DNA from: Dyella sp. SG609
GTDB taxonomy: Bacteria; Pseudomonadota; Gammaproteobacteria; Xanthomonadales; Rhodanobacteraceae
NCBI RefSeq assembly: GCF_012275375.1
Contig: NZ_JAAZQJ010000002.1
Location: 590,183-654,182 of the forward strand
Length of the DNA stretch: 64,000 nt
Direction of reading: 5' to 3'
Below, one piece after another: positions 28,469-39,023 of this stretch. Position 1 is the stretch's first letter; every line of letters starts with the position of its first letter. Under the pieces are notes generated by a model. That model was not told the origin of the DNA. It did no database searches and saw nothing but the letters and a program-made list of their open reading frames with translations. The position numbers and the translations under genes were made by a program.

Positions 28469-30037
28469 ATGCTCAAGGCCACGATCGCGCTTGCCGATCT
28501 TGCATTCGATCCGCGCTGGGACGGCCAGGCCGTCGCCTTCGGCGCCAGCCGCATCGAACCGTTCGCGCATCCCGCGCTGGAAACCCTGCTGGTGCGCACC
28601 GACGGCCAATGGTTTGCCACCGTGCGCGAGCGCCGCACCGAAGGCGGCGCGCCGGCGCGGCAACTGGACGTCGACGCGGCCGAATTCGAACAGCGCTACC
28701 GCGAATGCCTGCTGTGGCCGCTCGATTACGCCATGGTCGAAGCGGCGCAGGCCGGGTGCCGCCTCAAGCTGCGCGCAGGCGTGTTCGGCGCGTTGCCGGT
28801 GTATGCGCGCGCCACGGACGACCGGCTGGAACTGTCCTGGGATGCCGGCGACCTGACCCGCGCGCCGACCGCGCTGGACTTCGAAATAGCGAGCCATCGC
28901 CTCGCGCTGCACACGATCTACTCGGCGCGGCAGATCGCGGTCGGCATCGTGATGCTGACCGAACGCGCCTCGCTGTCCGTCGAACCTGGCAAGGCCAGCT
29001 ATCACTATCCGCCGCCGGTGCAGGTCACCACGCTGGCGCAGGCGCGCGAGCGCGACGCATGGCTGGCTTCATTCGCCGCGCAATTGCGCGAAGCAGTCGA
29101 TGCGCGCCCGTTCGTCGCGGCACGCAGCGCACTCGAACTCAGCGGCGGCATGGACTCGGCCACGGTGGCCTGCGGCCTGGCCGCGATCGCCGCACCGCGC
29201 AGCAGCCTCGGCATCCTGCTCGAAGGCGAGACCCGGCCGCCGCAGTTGAAGCGCCGCGGGGCTATCGTGGAACGACTTGGGCTGCACGACGAAACGGTGG
29301 AGATCGCTGCGCGGTCCCCAAGCCTCGACCTGCGCCCGGTGCCGGGACAGCGGCTGGGCTTCAATCAGGAGTATTACCTGGAGGCCTGCGCCGCACTGTG
29401 GGATCGCGCCGCGTCGCTCGGTTGCGACCGGCTCTATACCGGCGTGGGCGGCGACGAGCTGTTTCCCGACTACCTGCACGAACTGGCCAGCGAAGGCGAC
29501 ACGCTCGAAGCGCAACGCGAGCGCACGCACCGCGCACAAGTCGACACGCTGCTCACGCCGCGCGCGCGGGAGGCCGCGCGCGGCCTGCACAGCTTCGGCG
29601 CGCCAGCCGGCCCGGTGCCGGCCACCGCGCTCGCCGCGCAGGCCTGCCGCGCAGCGGATATCGCACGGCGCGGGCTGTGGCCGGTGAATCCATTGAGCGA
29701 TCCGCGCCTGGCGCGGTTCTGCCATCAGCTCCCGCTCGAGCAACGACGCGGGCGCGCCCTGATGCAGCGCTATCTGCAGCAGCAGCTCGGCGAGGATACG
29801 TTTCCGGCCGGTTATCGGAAGGAGACGTTCGAGCAGGTGTTTCCAGCTTTGATCGCGGCACAGGCGGGCATGCTGACGGAACAGTTGCGCGAATGCGCGC
29901 TGGCGGATCTTGGGCTGGTCGACCGGCGTGGCGTGATGGCGCTGCTCGACGCGGTAGCGGCCAGCCAGGCGCGTGCGCCGACGGCGGTGCTGGTGTCGTT
30001 TCTGTGGATGGAGCGGTTGGCGAGGCAGTGGGGGTGA
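28469..30037 (+). CDS. Asparagine-synthetase-like amide-forming enzyme without glutaminase Cys
   Basis: A 522-residue protein with the two-domain order of AsnB. The N-terminal Ntn-like domain is degenerate: there is no Cys after the start Met, though the AGVFGALPVYARATDDRLELSWD stretch keeps the fold. So it should not use glutamine, like lasso-peptide cyclases and beta-lactam synthetase. The synthetase domain has the ATP PP-loop SGGMDS at 225-230 and GVGGDELF at 325-332, with YRKETFEQVFP near residue 450. It would adenylate a carboxylate and join it to an amine. The 57-residue peptide upstream is the natural candidate substrate. No lasso protease (B1/B2) or transporter is adjacent. Confidence 0.8.
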   Translation: MLKATIALADLAFDPRWDGQAVAFGASRIEPFAHPALETLLVRTDGQWFATVRERRTEGGAPARQLDVDAAEFEQRYRECLLWPLDYAMVEAAQAGCRLKLRAGVFGALPVYARATDDRLELSWDAGDLTRAPTALDFEIASHRLALHTIYSARQIAVGIVMLTERASLSVEPGKASYHYPPPVQVTTLAQARERDAWLASFAAQLREAVDARPFVAARSALELSGGMDSATVACGLAAIAAPRSSLGILLEGETRPPQLKRRGAIVERLGLHDETVEIAARSPSLDLRPVPGQRLGFNQEYYLEACAALWDRAASLGCDRLYTGVGGDELFPDYLHELASEGDTLEAQRERTHRAQVDTLLTPRAREAARGLHSFGAPAGPVPATALAAQACRAADIARRGLWPVNPLSDPRLARFCHQLPLEQRRGRALMQRYLQQQLGEDTFPAGYRKETFEQVFPALIAAQAGMLTEQLRECALADLGLVDRRGVMALLDAVAASQARAPTAVLVSFLWMERLARQWG

Positions 30038-30045
30038 CTATGGAA

Positions 30046-30208
30046 CCCTTCTCCCCTCCGGGGAGAAAGTAGCGGCAGCCGGATTAGGGGTGGGTGCTCG
30101 CGATTACGCTTCTACGAAAAGAAGAAAAGCTCTTGAGCTTATCGAGACCCTCCACTCACCGCTCCGCCCGGCCCCTCACCCCGACCCTCTCCCCGGAGGG
30201 GAGAGGGA
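30046..30208 (-). repeat. Composite palindromic dispersed repeat, copy B (inverted)
   Basis: CTTCTCCCCTCCGGGGAGAAAG at one end and CCCTCTCCCCGGAGGGGAGAGGG at the other flank a centre with GGGGTGGGTGCTCGCG and CCCCTCACCCC. Block order is that of the copies at 6172 and 38814, in the opposite direction. It separates two convergent genes. Confidence 0.75.
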
Positions 30209-30220
30209 GCAAACTGCGCT

Positions 30221-30769
30221 TCAGCGAAAACGCTTTATCCATGCCACGTACTTGTCCACGAACCCTTGCAGGAACTTCTTCGTGCCGTCGCTCGAAATAT
30301 TCCCCTCGCCGTCGATCAACCCGTCCTTGTACGCAATGAACACCTCCGGCTGCGCCAGCAAGGGCACGTCCACATAGGCCAGCACATTGCGCAGATGCTG
30401 CTGCGACAAGGCCGAGCCGGTCGCGCCGATCGAGGCGCCGATCACCGCGCCGGGCTTGCCCGCGAAGGAATTCGTCCCCCACGGCCGCGAGGCGATGTCG
30501 ATCGCGTTCTTCAGCACGCCGGGAATCGAACGGTTGTATTCGGGCGTCACGAACAGCAGCGCATCCGCCGCTTCCACCGCCTGCTTCAGCTGCTGGCACG
30601 CGGCCGGATAGTCGCCGTCGAAATCCTGGTTGTAGAGCGGCAACCCGCCGATGTCGATGTGCTCGAACGAAAGATCCTTCGGCGCCAGCTTTTCCACCGC
30701 ACGGGCGAGTTTGCGGTTGATCGAATCCTGGCGAAGGCTGCCCACGAAGACGGCGACCTTGGTGCTCAT
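30221..30769 (-). CDS. NADPH-dependent FMN reductase (ChrR/YieF-like quinone or chromate reductase)
   Basis: A 182-residue flavodoxin-fold enzyme. The phosphate loop GSLRQDSINRKL at residues about 10-21 binds FMN, and the family motif TPEYNRSIPGVLKNAIDIASRP lies near residue 80. GKPGAVIGASIGATGSALSQQHLRN completes the pattern. Members reduce quinones, azo dyes or chromate and protect against oxidative stress. ATG 30769 is preceded by GGAAGGAGC, a strong ribosome binding site. It is convergent with the asparagine-synthetase-like gene, so it is not part of that cassette. Confidence 0.92.
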   Translation of the reverse strand: MSTKVAVFVGSLRQDSINRKLARAVEKLAPKDLSFEHIDIGGLPLYNQDFDGDYPAACQQLKQAVEAADALLFVTPEYNRSIPGVLKNAIDIASRPWGTNSFAGKPGAVIGASIGATGSALSQQHLRNVLAYVDVPLLAQPEVFIAYKDGLIDGEGNISSDGTKKFLQGFVDKYVAWIKRFR

Positions 30770-30986
30770 GGCGAATGCTCCTTCCGGGAAAGGGAACGCC
30801 CAAGCTTGCGGAGCCGCGGTCAAGGCAAGGTGACGCCTGGATGGCACGCCCCATGCTTTCTTTCCTAGGCCATTCGTCCGAATGGGTCAGCCGCCGCGAC
30901 TCGGCCAGAATCCAAGGCCAGACCGCACGGCAGAGCCGGGCCAGGATGGCCGCGGACGCCAGGCGGGCCGGCAGGGGGGTGTGGTG

Positions 30987-32720
30987 GTGGCAGGCTGGTT
31001 ACCAGGAACGCACAGGTGGCGGCGATGGTTCGTCCTCGCGCTGCTGCTGCTCGTGCCATGGCGCGCCATGCCGCAGCCCGCGGCCGCGATGGAGGCGGCC
31101 TGGTGCGCGGCGCGGCCCGGCGACACGCCGGCCGGCGTGCTGGCCGCCTTCGACCGCGGCGAGCTGCGCGCCTTCGACCCGTCCGCGATGACTCCCATCC
31201 TCAATCCCGGCGAAGCCGCCTGGGTGGTGCTGCGGCCGCTGCCGACGCCGCTGGTCGAGGAGCGCGCGCTCACCATCGAACCGCCGCCGCTGACGCCCGT
31301 GACCCTGTACGCGCGCGGCGAACCCGCGCGCCGGCTGGCCCTGGACGATTTCGACGCGCCGCTGCACGGCCACGGCCGGCTGGCCTGGCGCATGCCGGCC
31401 GACACGGGCGCCACCGCGCCGATCCTGCTGCGCTTCGAAGCCAATGCCGCGGCCAGCGCGCCGATGCGCTTCGGCTTGCAGCCCTGGGCCGACTATCTGC
31501 GCGACGACGCCGGCTGGCTGATGTTCGCCAGCGCCTGCTTCGCGGTGATGCTGGCGATGGCCGCGTTCGCGCTGTGCCTGGCGCTGATGCTGCGCGACGC
31601 CACCTTCGGCTGGTATGCCGGCTATGTGTGCTGCTACGCGGCGATCCAGGGCATCCAGACCGGCTATGTGTTCCATCCGATGGAGTGGGCCTGGCTGGCC
31701 GGCACCGCGCAGGTGGCCGCGCCCACGGCGGCGCTGCTGTCACTGGCCTTCGCCGCGGTGTTCGTGGCGCGCTTCTGCGATCTGCAGCGCTTCGCGCCGG
31801 CGCTACACGCCACCACGCTGGCGCTGGCGCTGGGCGCGCCGCCGCTGGTGCTGATGCGCAGCAGCCATATCGATGCGCTGATCGCGCCGGCCCGCGCCCT
31901 GCACTACCCCATGCTGCTGATCGGCGCGGTGCTGCTGCTGTGCGCCGGCGTGGTCGCCGCCGTGCGCGGCTCGCGCAGCGCGCGCTATTTCCTGCTCGGC
32001 TTCACGCCGCTGCTGGCGCTCACCGTGCTCGACAGCGCGCAGGCCAACGGCGCCCTGCCCGGCATGGGCTGGCTGGACGATGCGGCCCTGGCCGCCGGCG
32101 CGGTGCAGGCGGTGGTGCTGGCGCTGGGCCTGGCCGACCGCGCGCTGGCCATGCGCCACGACACCGACGTGGTGCGCGAACTGGCCGACGTCGACGCGCT
32201 GACCCGCGTGCTCAACCGCCGTGCCCTGAGTGAAAGCCTGCAGGCGGCGATGTCCTGCCACGGCGAGCCGCTGGCCCTGCTGTTCCTGGACCTGGACTGC
32301 TTCAAGTCGCTCAACGACAGCCAGGGCCACCACGCCGGCGACTGCGCGCTGGCCGCCGTGGCCGCCGCGCTGCGCCACGAGCTGCGCCCGCAGGACCTGC
32401 TCGGCCGCCACGGCGGCGAGGAATTCCTCGCCGTGCTGCGCGGCGTGGAGCTGCCGCAGGCCATCCACGTGGCGACGCGGCTGTGCCGGCGCGTGCACCG
32501 GCTGGAAATTCCCGTGGACGGCCGCCAGCAGCTGCTGACGGTCAGCATCGGCATCGCCATGCACCGCGCCGACGATACGGTGGAAACCCTGGTCGAGCGC
32601 GCGGACCACGCGATGTACCGCGCCAAGCTCGAAGGCCGCAACCGCGTGCGCGTGGACGAGAAGCTGATGGCCTGCCGCTCGCGCGAGCGGGCGGCGCTGC
32701 GTTCGACGGAGCAATCCTGA
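30987..32720 (+). CDS. Membrane diguanylate cyclase with 7TMR-DISM sensor
   Basis: About 577 residues. After a signal peptide (WFVLALLLLVPWRAMPQPAAA) there is a periplasmic DISMED2-like beta domain (to about residue 180), then seven membrane helices, and a C-terminal GGDEF domain. The active site reads GGEEF at about 476-480, and the inhibitory I-site RxxD (RPQD) stands five residues before it, so the enzyme should make c-di-GMP and be product-inhibited. No EAL domain is present. I choose one of three consecutive GTG codons at 30981-30989, behind a GGCAGGGGGG ribosome site; the exact start is uncertain. Ligand unknown. Confidence 0.88.
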   Translation: MAGWLPGTHRWRRWFVLALLLLVPWRAMPQPAAAMEAAWCAARPGDTPAGVLAAFDRGELRAFDPSAMTPILNPGEAAWVVLRPLPTPLVEERALTIEPPPLTPVTLYARGEPARRLALDDFDAPLHGHGRLAWRMPADTGATAPILLRFEANAAASAPMRFGLQPWADYLRDDAGWLMFASACFAVMLAMAAFALCLALMLRDATFGWYAGYVCCYAAIQGIQTGYVFHPMEWAWLAGTAQVAAPTAALLSLAFAAVFVARFCDLQRFAPALHATTLALALGAPPLVLMRSSHIDALIAPARALHYPMLLIGAVLLLCAGVVAAVRGSRSARYFLLGFTPLLALTVLDSAQANGALPGMGWLDDAALAAGAVQAVVLALGLADRALAMRHDTDVVRELADVDALTRVLNRRALSESLQAAMSCHGEPLALLFLDLDCFKSLNDSQGHHAGDCALAAVAAALRHELRPQDLLGRHGGEEFLAVLRGVELPQAIHVATRLCRRVHRLEIPVDGRQQLLTVSIGIAMHRADDTVETLVERADHAMYRAKLEGRNRVRVDEKLMACRSRERAALRSTEQS

Positions 32721-32762
32721 ACCGCGGACGCGCCGGCATGCGCCTCGCGCCACGGCCATCGA

Positions 32763-33347
32763 TCAGGCACTCTGGTAGAGCCATTGCTTCAGCGCCGCTT
32801 TTATCTTCGCGTCGGGCCGGCCCAGCCAGGTGAGCTCGTCACGGCTTTCGTCGGCGCCGCCGTCGTCAAGATCGGACCGGTCGCGGCGGGCCCGCGCGAA
32901 CACACCCCACATCGCATGGCTCTTCTCGTCGTACGCCAGCACCAGACGCTCGGTGGCGCAGTCGTGCGGCTTGCAGCCGTGCGCGACGAGCAAGGTCCGG
33001 CCGTCCGCCCGCATGTCCTTCGCGGGCGCGGCGGTGCCGCCGTCGCGGGTCCATGCAGGAAGCGCCTTGATTCCGGCGAGCGCCTCGAAGGCGATGGCGA
33101 AATCGGCCCGTTCCAGCAGATCGGACAGATAGGGGCCAAGCACCGATACTTCCGGCCCGGCTCCGTCCGCCGGCTCTGCATCGATCCCCATCGGAAATGC
33201 CGCCGATACACTGCCGCCATGCGCCGGAGCGGCAGGGATGATCGGACTGGCGACCCGCACCCTTACCTCCCGGTCCCCATCGTCCTGCGAGCAGGCGGCG
33301 ATAGCGAGGACCGAAGCGATCACGAAAGCCCGAGCGGGCATGTTCAT
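32763..33347 (-). CDS. Ivy-type lysozyme inhibitor lipoprotein (paralogue 2)
   Basis: A 194-residue protein. The N-terminus MNMPARAFVIASVLAIAAC is a lipoprotein signal with lipobox IAAC, so export and lipid anchoring are likely. The body matches E. coli Ivy: LPAWTRDGGTAAPAKDM, the hallmark loop CKPHDC that plugs the lysozyme active site, followed by YDEKSHAMWGVFA and LTWLG. Ivy inhibits C-type lysozyme and protects peptidoglycan. The start at 33347 is preceded by AAGGAAAA. It lies behind a close paralogue in the same direction, 139 bases away. Classic Ivy is a soluble periplasmic dimer, so lipid anchoring is unusual. Confidence 0.87.
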   Translation of the reverse strand: MNMPARAFVIASVLAIAACSQDDGDREVRVRVASPIIPAAPAHGGSVSAAFPMGIDAEPADGAGPEVSVLGPYLSDLLERADFAIAFEALAGIKALPAWTRDGGTAAPAKDMRADGRTLLVAHGCKPHDCATERLVLAYDEKSHAMWGVFARARRDRSDLDDGGADESRDELTWLGRPDAKIKAALKQWLYQSA

Positions 33348-33486
33348 GCTGATTTTCCTTCCACGGCGGATACGGCAGCTTGTTGGTGCAGGCTGCGTGA
33401 AAAGCACCGCACCATAGCCACCGCCATCGCACCGCGTCGGCAGGAAAATTCCAGTGGCCGCGCCAGGCCGCGGCCGGCATCGGGCA

Positions 33487-34056
33487 TCACTCGGGGTAGT
33501 ACAGCCTCTTCTTCAAGGCATCCTTGAACTGATCGTCCGGCTCGCCCAGCCAGCTCAGCTGGTCGTTGCTGCCGTCGCTGACATCGGCCGGCGCTTCGCC
33601 CTGGCGCCGCGCGAACACGCCCCACATCGCATGCGTCTTCTCGTCGTACAGCAGCACGATGCGTTCGCTCGGACAGTCGTGCGGCTTGCAGCCGGCGGCG
33701 GCGAGCAGGCTCTTGCCGTCGACCGCGACTTTCTGCGCCGGCGTCGACGTGCCGCCCTGCTCTGTCCAGTCGGGCAGCTCCTTCGCGCCCTTCAGCGCAT
33801 GGAACGCCGCGGCGAAATCGCTCTGCTGCAGCAGGTCGAACAGATACGGGCCAGCCGAAGCCGGCGTGGCGGCGGAAGACGCGGCAGCGGCACTGCTGCC
33901 GGGCGCGGGCGCCAGATTGCTCGCGGCAGCGGTGGCGGTGGTGGATAGGGCCGGCGTCGACGGCGAGGTCGCCGGGTTATCCGCGGTGTCGTCCTGCGAG
34001 CACGCGGCGACGGCGAGGACCGAGGCGATCACGAGCGCGTGAACGGCATGTTTCAT
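33487..34056 (-). CDS. Ivy-type lysozyme inhibitor lipoprotein (paralogue 1)
   Basis: A 189-residue lipoprotein with signal HALVIASVLAVAAC, almost the same as its neighbour's, followed by a 45-residue Ala/Ser/Thr/Pro linker that could span away from the membrane. The Ivy domain starts at GPYLFDLLQQSDFAAAF and contains LPDWTEQGGTSTPAQKV, CKPHDC and YDEKTHAMWGVFARR. The two proteins share SQDD after the lipid Cys, so the pair arose by tandem duplication. A ribosome site GGGAGGCAGCC precedes the ATG. Role: neutralising host or competitor lysozyme in the periplasm. Confidence 0.88.
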   Translation of the reverse strand: MKHAVHALVIASVLAVAACSQDDTADNPATSPSTPALSTTATAAASNLAPAPGSSAAAASSAATPASAGPYLFDLLQQSDFAAAFHALKGAKELPDWTEQGGTSTPAQKVAVDGKSLLAAAGCKPHDCPSERIVLLYDEKTHAMWGVFARRQGEAPADVSDGSNDQLSWLGEPDDQFKDALKKRLYYPE

Positions 34057-34164
34057 GGCTGCCTCCCTTCGTTATTCGTTCGAAGGACTTCGACCATACG
34101 GCGCGAGGGCTGAATCGCCACCCTTGCGGTCCCATGCCGTGAACCAGATCACGTGCATCGTGCG

Positions 34165-34193
34165 GTTGGGGTTCGCCTGCGGCTCACCCCAAC

Positions 34194-34200
<7 letters not shown>
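34165..34200. repeat. Dispersed GTAGGTTGGGGTGA palindromic repeat, copy 3
   Basis: GGTTGGGGTTCGCCTGCGGCTCACCCCAACCTACGCC. It has lost the left half of the longer copies. As in copy 1, its TAG supplies the stop codon of the minus-strand gene ending at 34194. Confidence 0.75.
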
Positions 34201-36461
<2,261 letters not shown>

Positions 36462-36505
36462 GGCGTGTCGGGTTCGGTAGGAAGGGAAAGAAGGAAACGC
36501 TGGCG

Positions 36506-36979
36506 TCAGCTCGCGGTGCCCGGCAATGCGCGCAGCAGCGCGGCGCGATGCAGGTCTTTCGGGCGGGCGAAGCTTTCGAGGATGCGGATCTGTTCGGGGA
36601 TGCTGGGCACGGGCACGTCCAGGCCGGCGACGCGCACCTGCACGGTCTCGTGCACCGCCACGGGCTGCCAGCCCTGCCCCGCGTTGAGTTCCAGCGCACC
36701 CATCACTTCCACCGGCATGCCAGGAAAGCGGAAGCGCGCGAAATGCGAGCGGAAGCGTTCGGCGCCGGCGGGTTCGTAGCTGGCTTCGAGGCGGTCGCGC
36801 CAGGCGTCCGTGAGGCGCGCGGCATCGGCGGCGCTGGTGAGCAGGTCGAGGTCGGCCACGCTGACATCGGCGCCGGCCAGGCGGGCGGCGGCGCTGCCGA
36901 TCAGCTGCCAGGGGTCGCGGCACAGCTGCCGCAGCTGCGGCACGGCGTCGAGGATCACCTGCTCCAGTGCGTCGCGCAT
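36506..36979 (-). CDS. Nucleotidyltransferase-fold-like protein of unknown function
   Basis: A 157-residue protein 44 bases before the E1 gene and eight bases after the GNAT gene in the same direction. The segment LIGSAAARLAGADVSVADLDLLTS has the GS...DxD order of minimal nucleotidyltransferases, and FARFRFPGMPVEVMGALELN follows as a third acidic strand might. The C-terminus (RILESFARPKDLHRAALL) is like kinase/nucleotidyltransferase-type antibiotic-resistance or tRNA-nucleotidyl relatives only in a general way. The assignment is weak and no target is known. Confidence 0.6.
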   Translation of the reverse strand: MRDALEQVILDAVPQLRQLCRDPWQLIGSAAARLAGADVSVADLDLLTSAADAARLTDAWRDRLEASYEPAGAERFRSHFARFRFPGMPVEVMGALELNAGQGWQPVAVHETVQVRVAGLDVPVPSIPEQIRILESFARPKDLHRAALLRALPGTAS

Positions 36980-36987
36980 GCGGCTCG

Positions 36988-37548
36988 TCAGGCGCGCCGG
37001 CGGCGGCGCCACTCCTCGCGGCTCTGACCCCAGATATCGATGGCCACGTCCTGGAACGGCTCCGGCAGGCGGCCCGGGCCGCGCTTGCGCGAACCCAGGC
37101 GCATGGCCAGCGCCTGCGAGGCGGTATTGGCGGGGTCGATGCTGTGGATCACGTCGGTCCAGCCCAGATGCTCGAAGGCCCAGTCCATCGCCGCCGCCGC
37201 GCCCTCCGCCGCATAGCCCTTGCCCCAGGCCGCGCGCGCCAGGCCCCAGCCCACTTCGGGGCCGGGCCAGCCTTCCGGCTGCCAGGGGCCGAGCCGGCCC
37301 AGCCACTGGCCGGTGGCCTTCTCGATCACCGAGAACATGCCGTAGCCCTGGATCGACCAGGCCCCGACCATGGTCAGGAACCCGCGCCAGGCCACCGCGC
37401 GCGGCTGCTGACCGCCGATGAAGCGGGCCGATTCCGCATCGGCCATGTTCGCGGCCCAGCCGTCGAAATCCTCGGCCCGCGGCGGACGCAGCAGCAGGCG
37501 CTCGGTTTCGATGCGCAGTTCGACCCAGGCGGTATCCGGCGCCCCCAT
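36988..37548 (-). CDS. GNAT-family N-acetyltransferase (RimJ/RimL type)
   Basis: A 186-residue acetyltransferase. It opens with ELRIETERLLLRPPRAEDFDGWA, the classic RimJ/RimL beginning, and the acetyl-CoA site is the EVGWGLARAAWGKGYAAEGAAAAMDWAFE segment with the Q/RxxGxG/A-like AWGKGYA. The end SIDPANTASQALAMRLG is the usual helix with conserved Asn. The very C-terminus (EEWRRRRRA) is strongly basic. The start lies five bases after gcdH, so the genes are probably cotranscribed. Substrate unknown. Confidence 0.88.
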   Translation of the reverse strand: MGAPDTAWVELRIETERLLLRPPRAEDFDGWAANMADAESARFIGGQQPRAVAWRGFLTMVGAWSIQGYGMFSVIEKATGQWLGRLGPWQPEGWPGPEVGWGLARAAWGKGYAAEGAAAAMDWAFEHLGWTDVIHSIDPANTASQALAMRLGSRKRGPGRLPEPFQDVAIDIWGQSREEWRRRRRA

Positions 37549-37553
37549 CGGCG

Positions 37554-38723
37554 TCAGAACGCGTTGATGCCGGTGAGCTCGCGGCCCACCACCAGCTGGT
37601 GCACGGTTTCCGTGCCCTCGTAGGTGATCACCGATTCCAGGTTCAGCGCATGGCGGATCGCCACGTGCTCGGTGGTGATGCCGGCGCCGCCCAGGATGTC
37701 GCGGCATTCGCGCGCGATGTCGATGGCCATGCGGCAGTTGTTCCACTTGGCCAGCGAGACCTGGGTCGGCTGCATGGTGCCGGCGTCCTTCAGGCGGCCC
37801 AGCTGCAGCGACAGCAGCTGCGCCATGGTGATGCGGCGGGCCATCTCGGCCATCTTCAGCTGCACCGCCTGGTTCGAGGCCAGCGGCCGGCCGAACAGCA
37901 CGCGCTCCTGGGTGTAGTCCAGTACTTCCCTGAGGCAGGCCTGGGCGGCGCCGATCGGGCCCCAGGTGATGCCGTAGCGGGCCTGGGTGAGGCAGCCCAG
38001 CGGGCCCTTCAGGCCCTTTACGTTGGGCAGGCGGTTGGCTTCGGGCACGCGCACGTTGTCGAAGAACAGCGCCGAGGTGACCGAGGCGCGCAGGCTCATC
38101 TTCTTGTGCACTTCCTGGGCGGTGAAGCCCTGGGTGTCGGTGGGCACGATAAAGCCCTGGATGCCGTCCTCGGTCTGCGCCCACACGATGGCGATGTGCG
38201 CCAGGTTGCCGTTGGTGATCCACATCTTGGCGCCGTTGATGACCCAGTCGCCGCCGTCCTTTCTGGCGTTGGTCTTCATATTGGCCGGATCCGAGCCGCC
38301 GTGCGGCTCGGTGAGGCCGAAGCAGCCGATGATCTCGCCGGCGGCCATCTTCGGCAGGTAATGCAGCTTCTGCTCCTCGGTGCCGTAGGCGTAGATGGGG
38401 TACATGCACAGCGAGCTCTGCACCGAGGCGAAGCTGCGCAGGCCCGAATCGCCGCGCTCCAGCTCCTGGCAGATCAGGCCGTAGCTGACCCCGTTCATGC
38501 CGGCGCAGCCGTATTTCTCCGGAAGGGTGGCGCCCAGCAGGCCCAGGCTGGCGATGTCCGGCACCAGTTCCTTGGGGAAGCGGCCCTGGTCGAACGCGTC
38601 GCCGATGATCGGCAGCACGCGCTCGTCCACGAAGCGGCCCACGGTGTCTTGCACCATGCGCTCCTCGTCGGTGAGCAGCGAGCGGACGTCGTACAGGTCG
38701 AGCGGGTTCAGGCGGGCGGACAT
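37554..38723 (-). CDS. gcdH: Glutaryl-CoA dehydrogenase
   Basis: A 389-residue FAD enzyme of the acyl-CoA dehydrogenase family that oxidises and decarboxylates glutaryl-CoA to crotonyl-CoA in lysine and tryptophan breakdown. GcdH-specific features are the N-terminal DLYDVRSLLTDEERMVQDTVGRFV, the flavin motif CFGLTEPHGGSDP, MWITNGNLAHIAIVWAQT, and the end YEGTETVHQLVVGRELTGINAF, in which Glu 369 is the catalytic base. It leads a minus-strand operon of four genes. With the ALDH7 enzyme at 16.6 kb it indicates degradation of lysine-derived acids, although the intermediate steps are not in this window. Confidence 0.94.
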   Translation of the reverse strand: MSARLNPLDLYDVRSLLTDEERMVQDTVGRFVDERVLPIIGDAFDQGRFPKELVPDIASLGLLGATLPEKYGCAGMNGVSYGLICQELERGDSGLRSFASVQSSLCMYPIYAYGTEEQKLHYLPKMAAGEIIGCFGLTEPHGGSDPANMKTNARKDGGDWVINGAKMWITNGNLAHIAIVWAQTEDGIQGFIVPTDTQGFTAQEVHKKMSLRASVTSALFFDNVRVPEANRLPNVKGLKGPLGCLTQARYGITWGPIGAAQACLREVLDYTQERVLFGRPLASNQAVQLKMAEMARRITMAQLLSLQLGRLKDAGTMQPTQVSLAKWNNCRMAIDIARECRDILGGAGITTEHVAIRHALNLESVITYEGTETVHQLVVGRELTGINAF

Positions 38724-38813
38724 GCGGATGTTCCGTGCGGTCGGTGGGAAGCCGCCGATTCTAGCGGGGCGGTTCGGGCCGGGTCATGACGAGGTGCAGC
38801 AGATGTGCCTCTG

Positions 38814-38967
38814 CCCCCTCTCCCCTGCGGGGAGAGGGCCGGGGTGAGGGGGACCTACGGAGCGGTGAAGCGGCACGGGTTAAGCGTGCGTCGCTTCGTC
38901 GAACCTTTATCGCGAGCACCCACCCCTCATCTGCCTGCCGGCATCTTCTCCCCGCAGGGGAGAAGAG
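38814..38967 (+). repeat. Composite palindromic dispersed repeat, copy C
   Basis: CCCTCTCCCCTGCGGGGAGAGGG opens the element, then CCGGGGTGAGGGGGACCTACGGAGCGGTGAAGC, GTCGCTTCGTCGA, CACCCACCCCTCATC, and it closes with CTTCTCCCCGCAGGGGAGAAG. This is the most complete copy and shows a palindrome at both ends. It fills the divergent gap between gcdH and the DMT transporter. Confidence 0.78.
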
Positions 38968-39023
38968 TTCGGCATTCAAGGCCGCTTATGGGACCATGAC
39001 CCTTTCCCCTTCCACCCCTCCCC

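Noticed and set aside
28186..30037. Complete lasso-peptide gene cluster
   Set aside because: No leader-binding B1 or protease B2 gene, no ABC exporter, and the peptide lacks an acid at ring position 7-9 for a core after Thr 40. Only the AsnB-like enzyme class is shared.
30882..30986. Upstream start for the diguanylate cyclase at 30882
   Set aside because: The extra 35 residues are Arg/Gly/Pro-rich and would bury the signal peptide; a GTG with a strong purine tract at 30971-30979 fits better.
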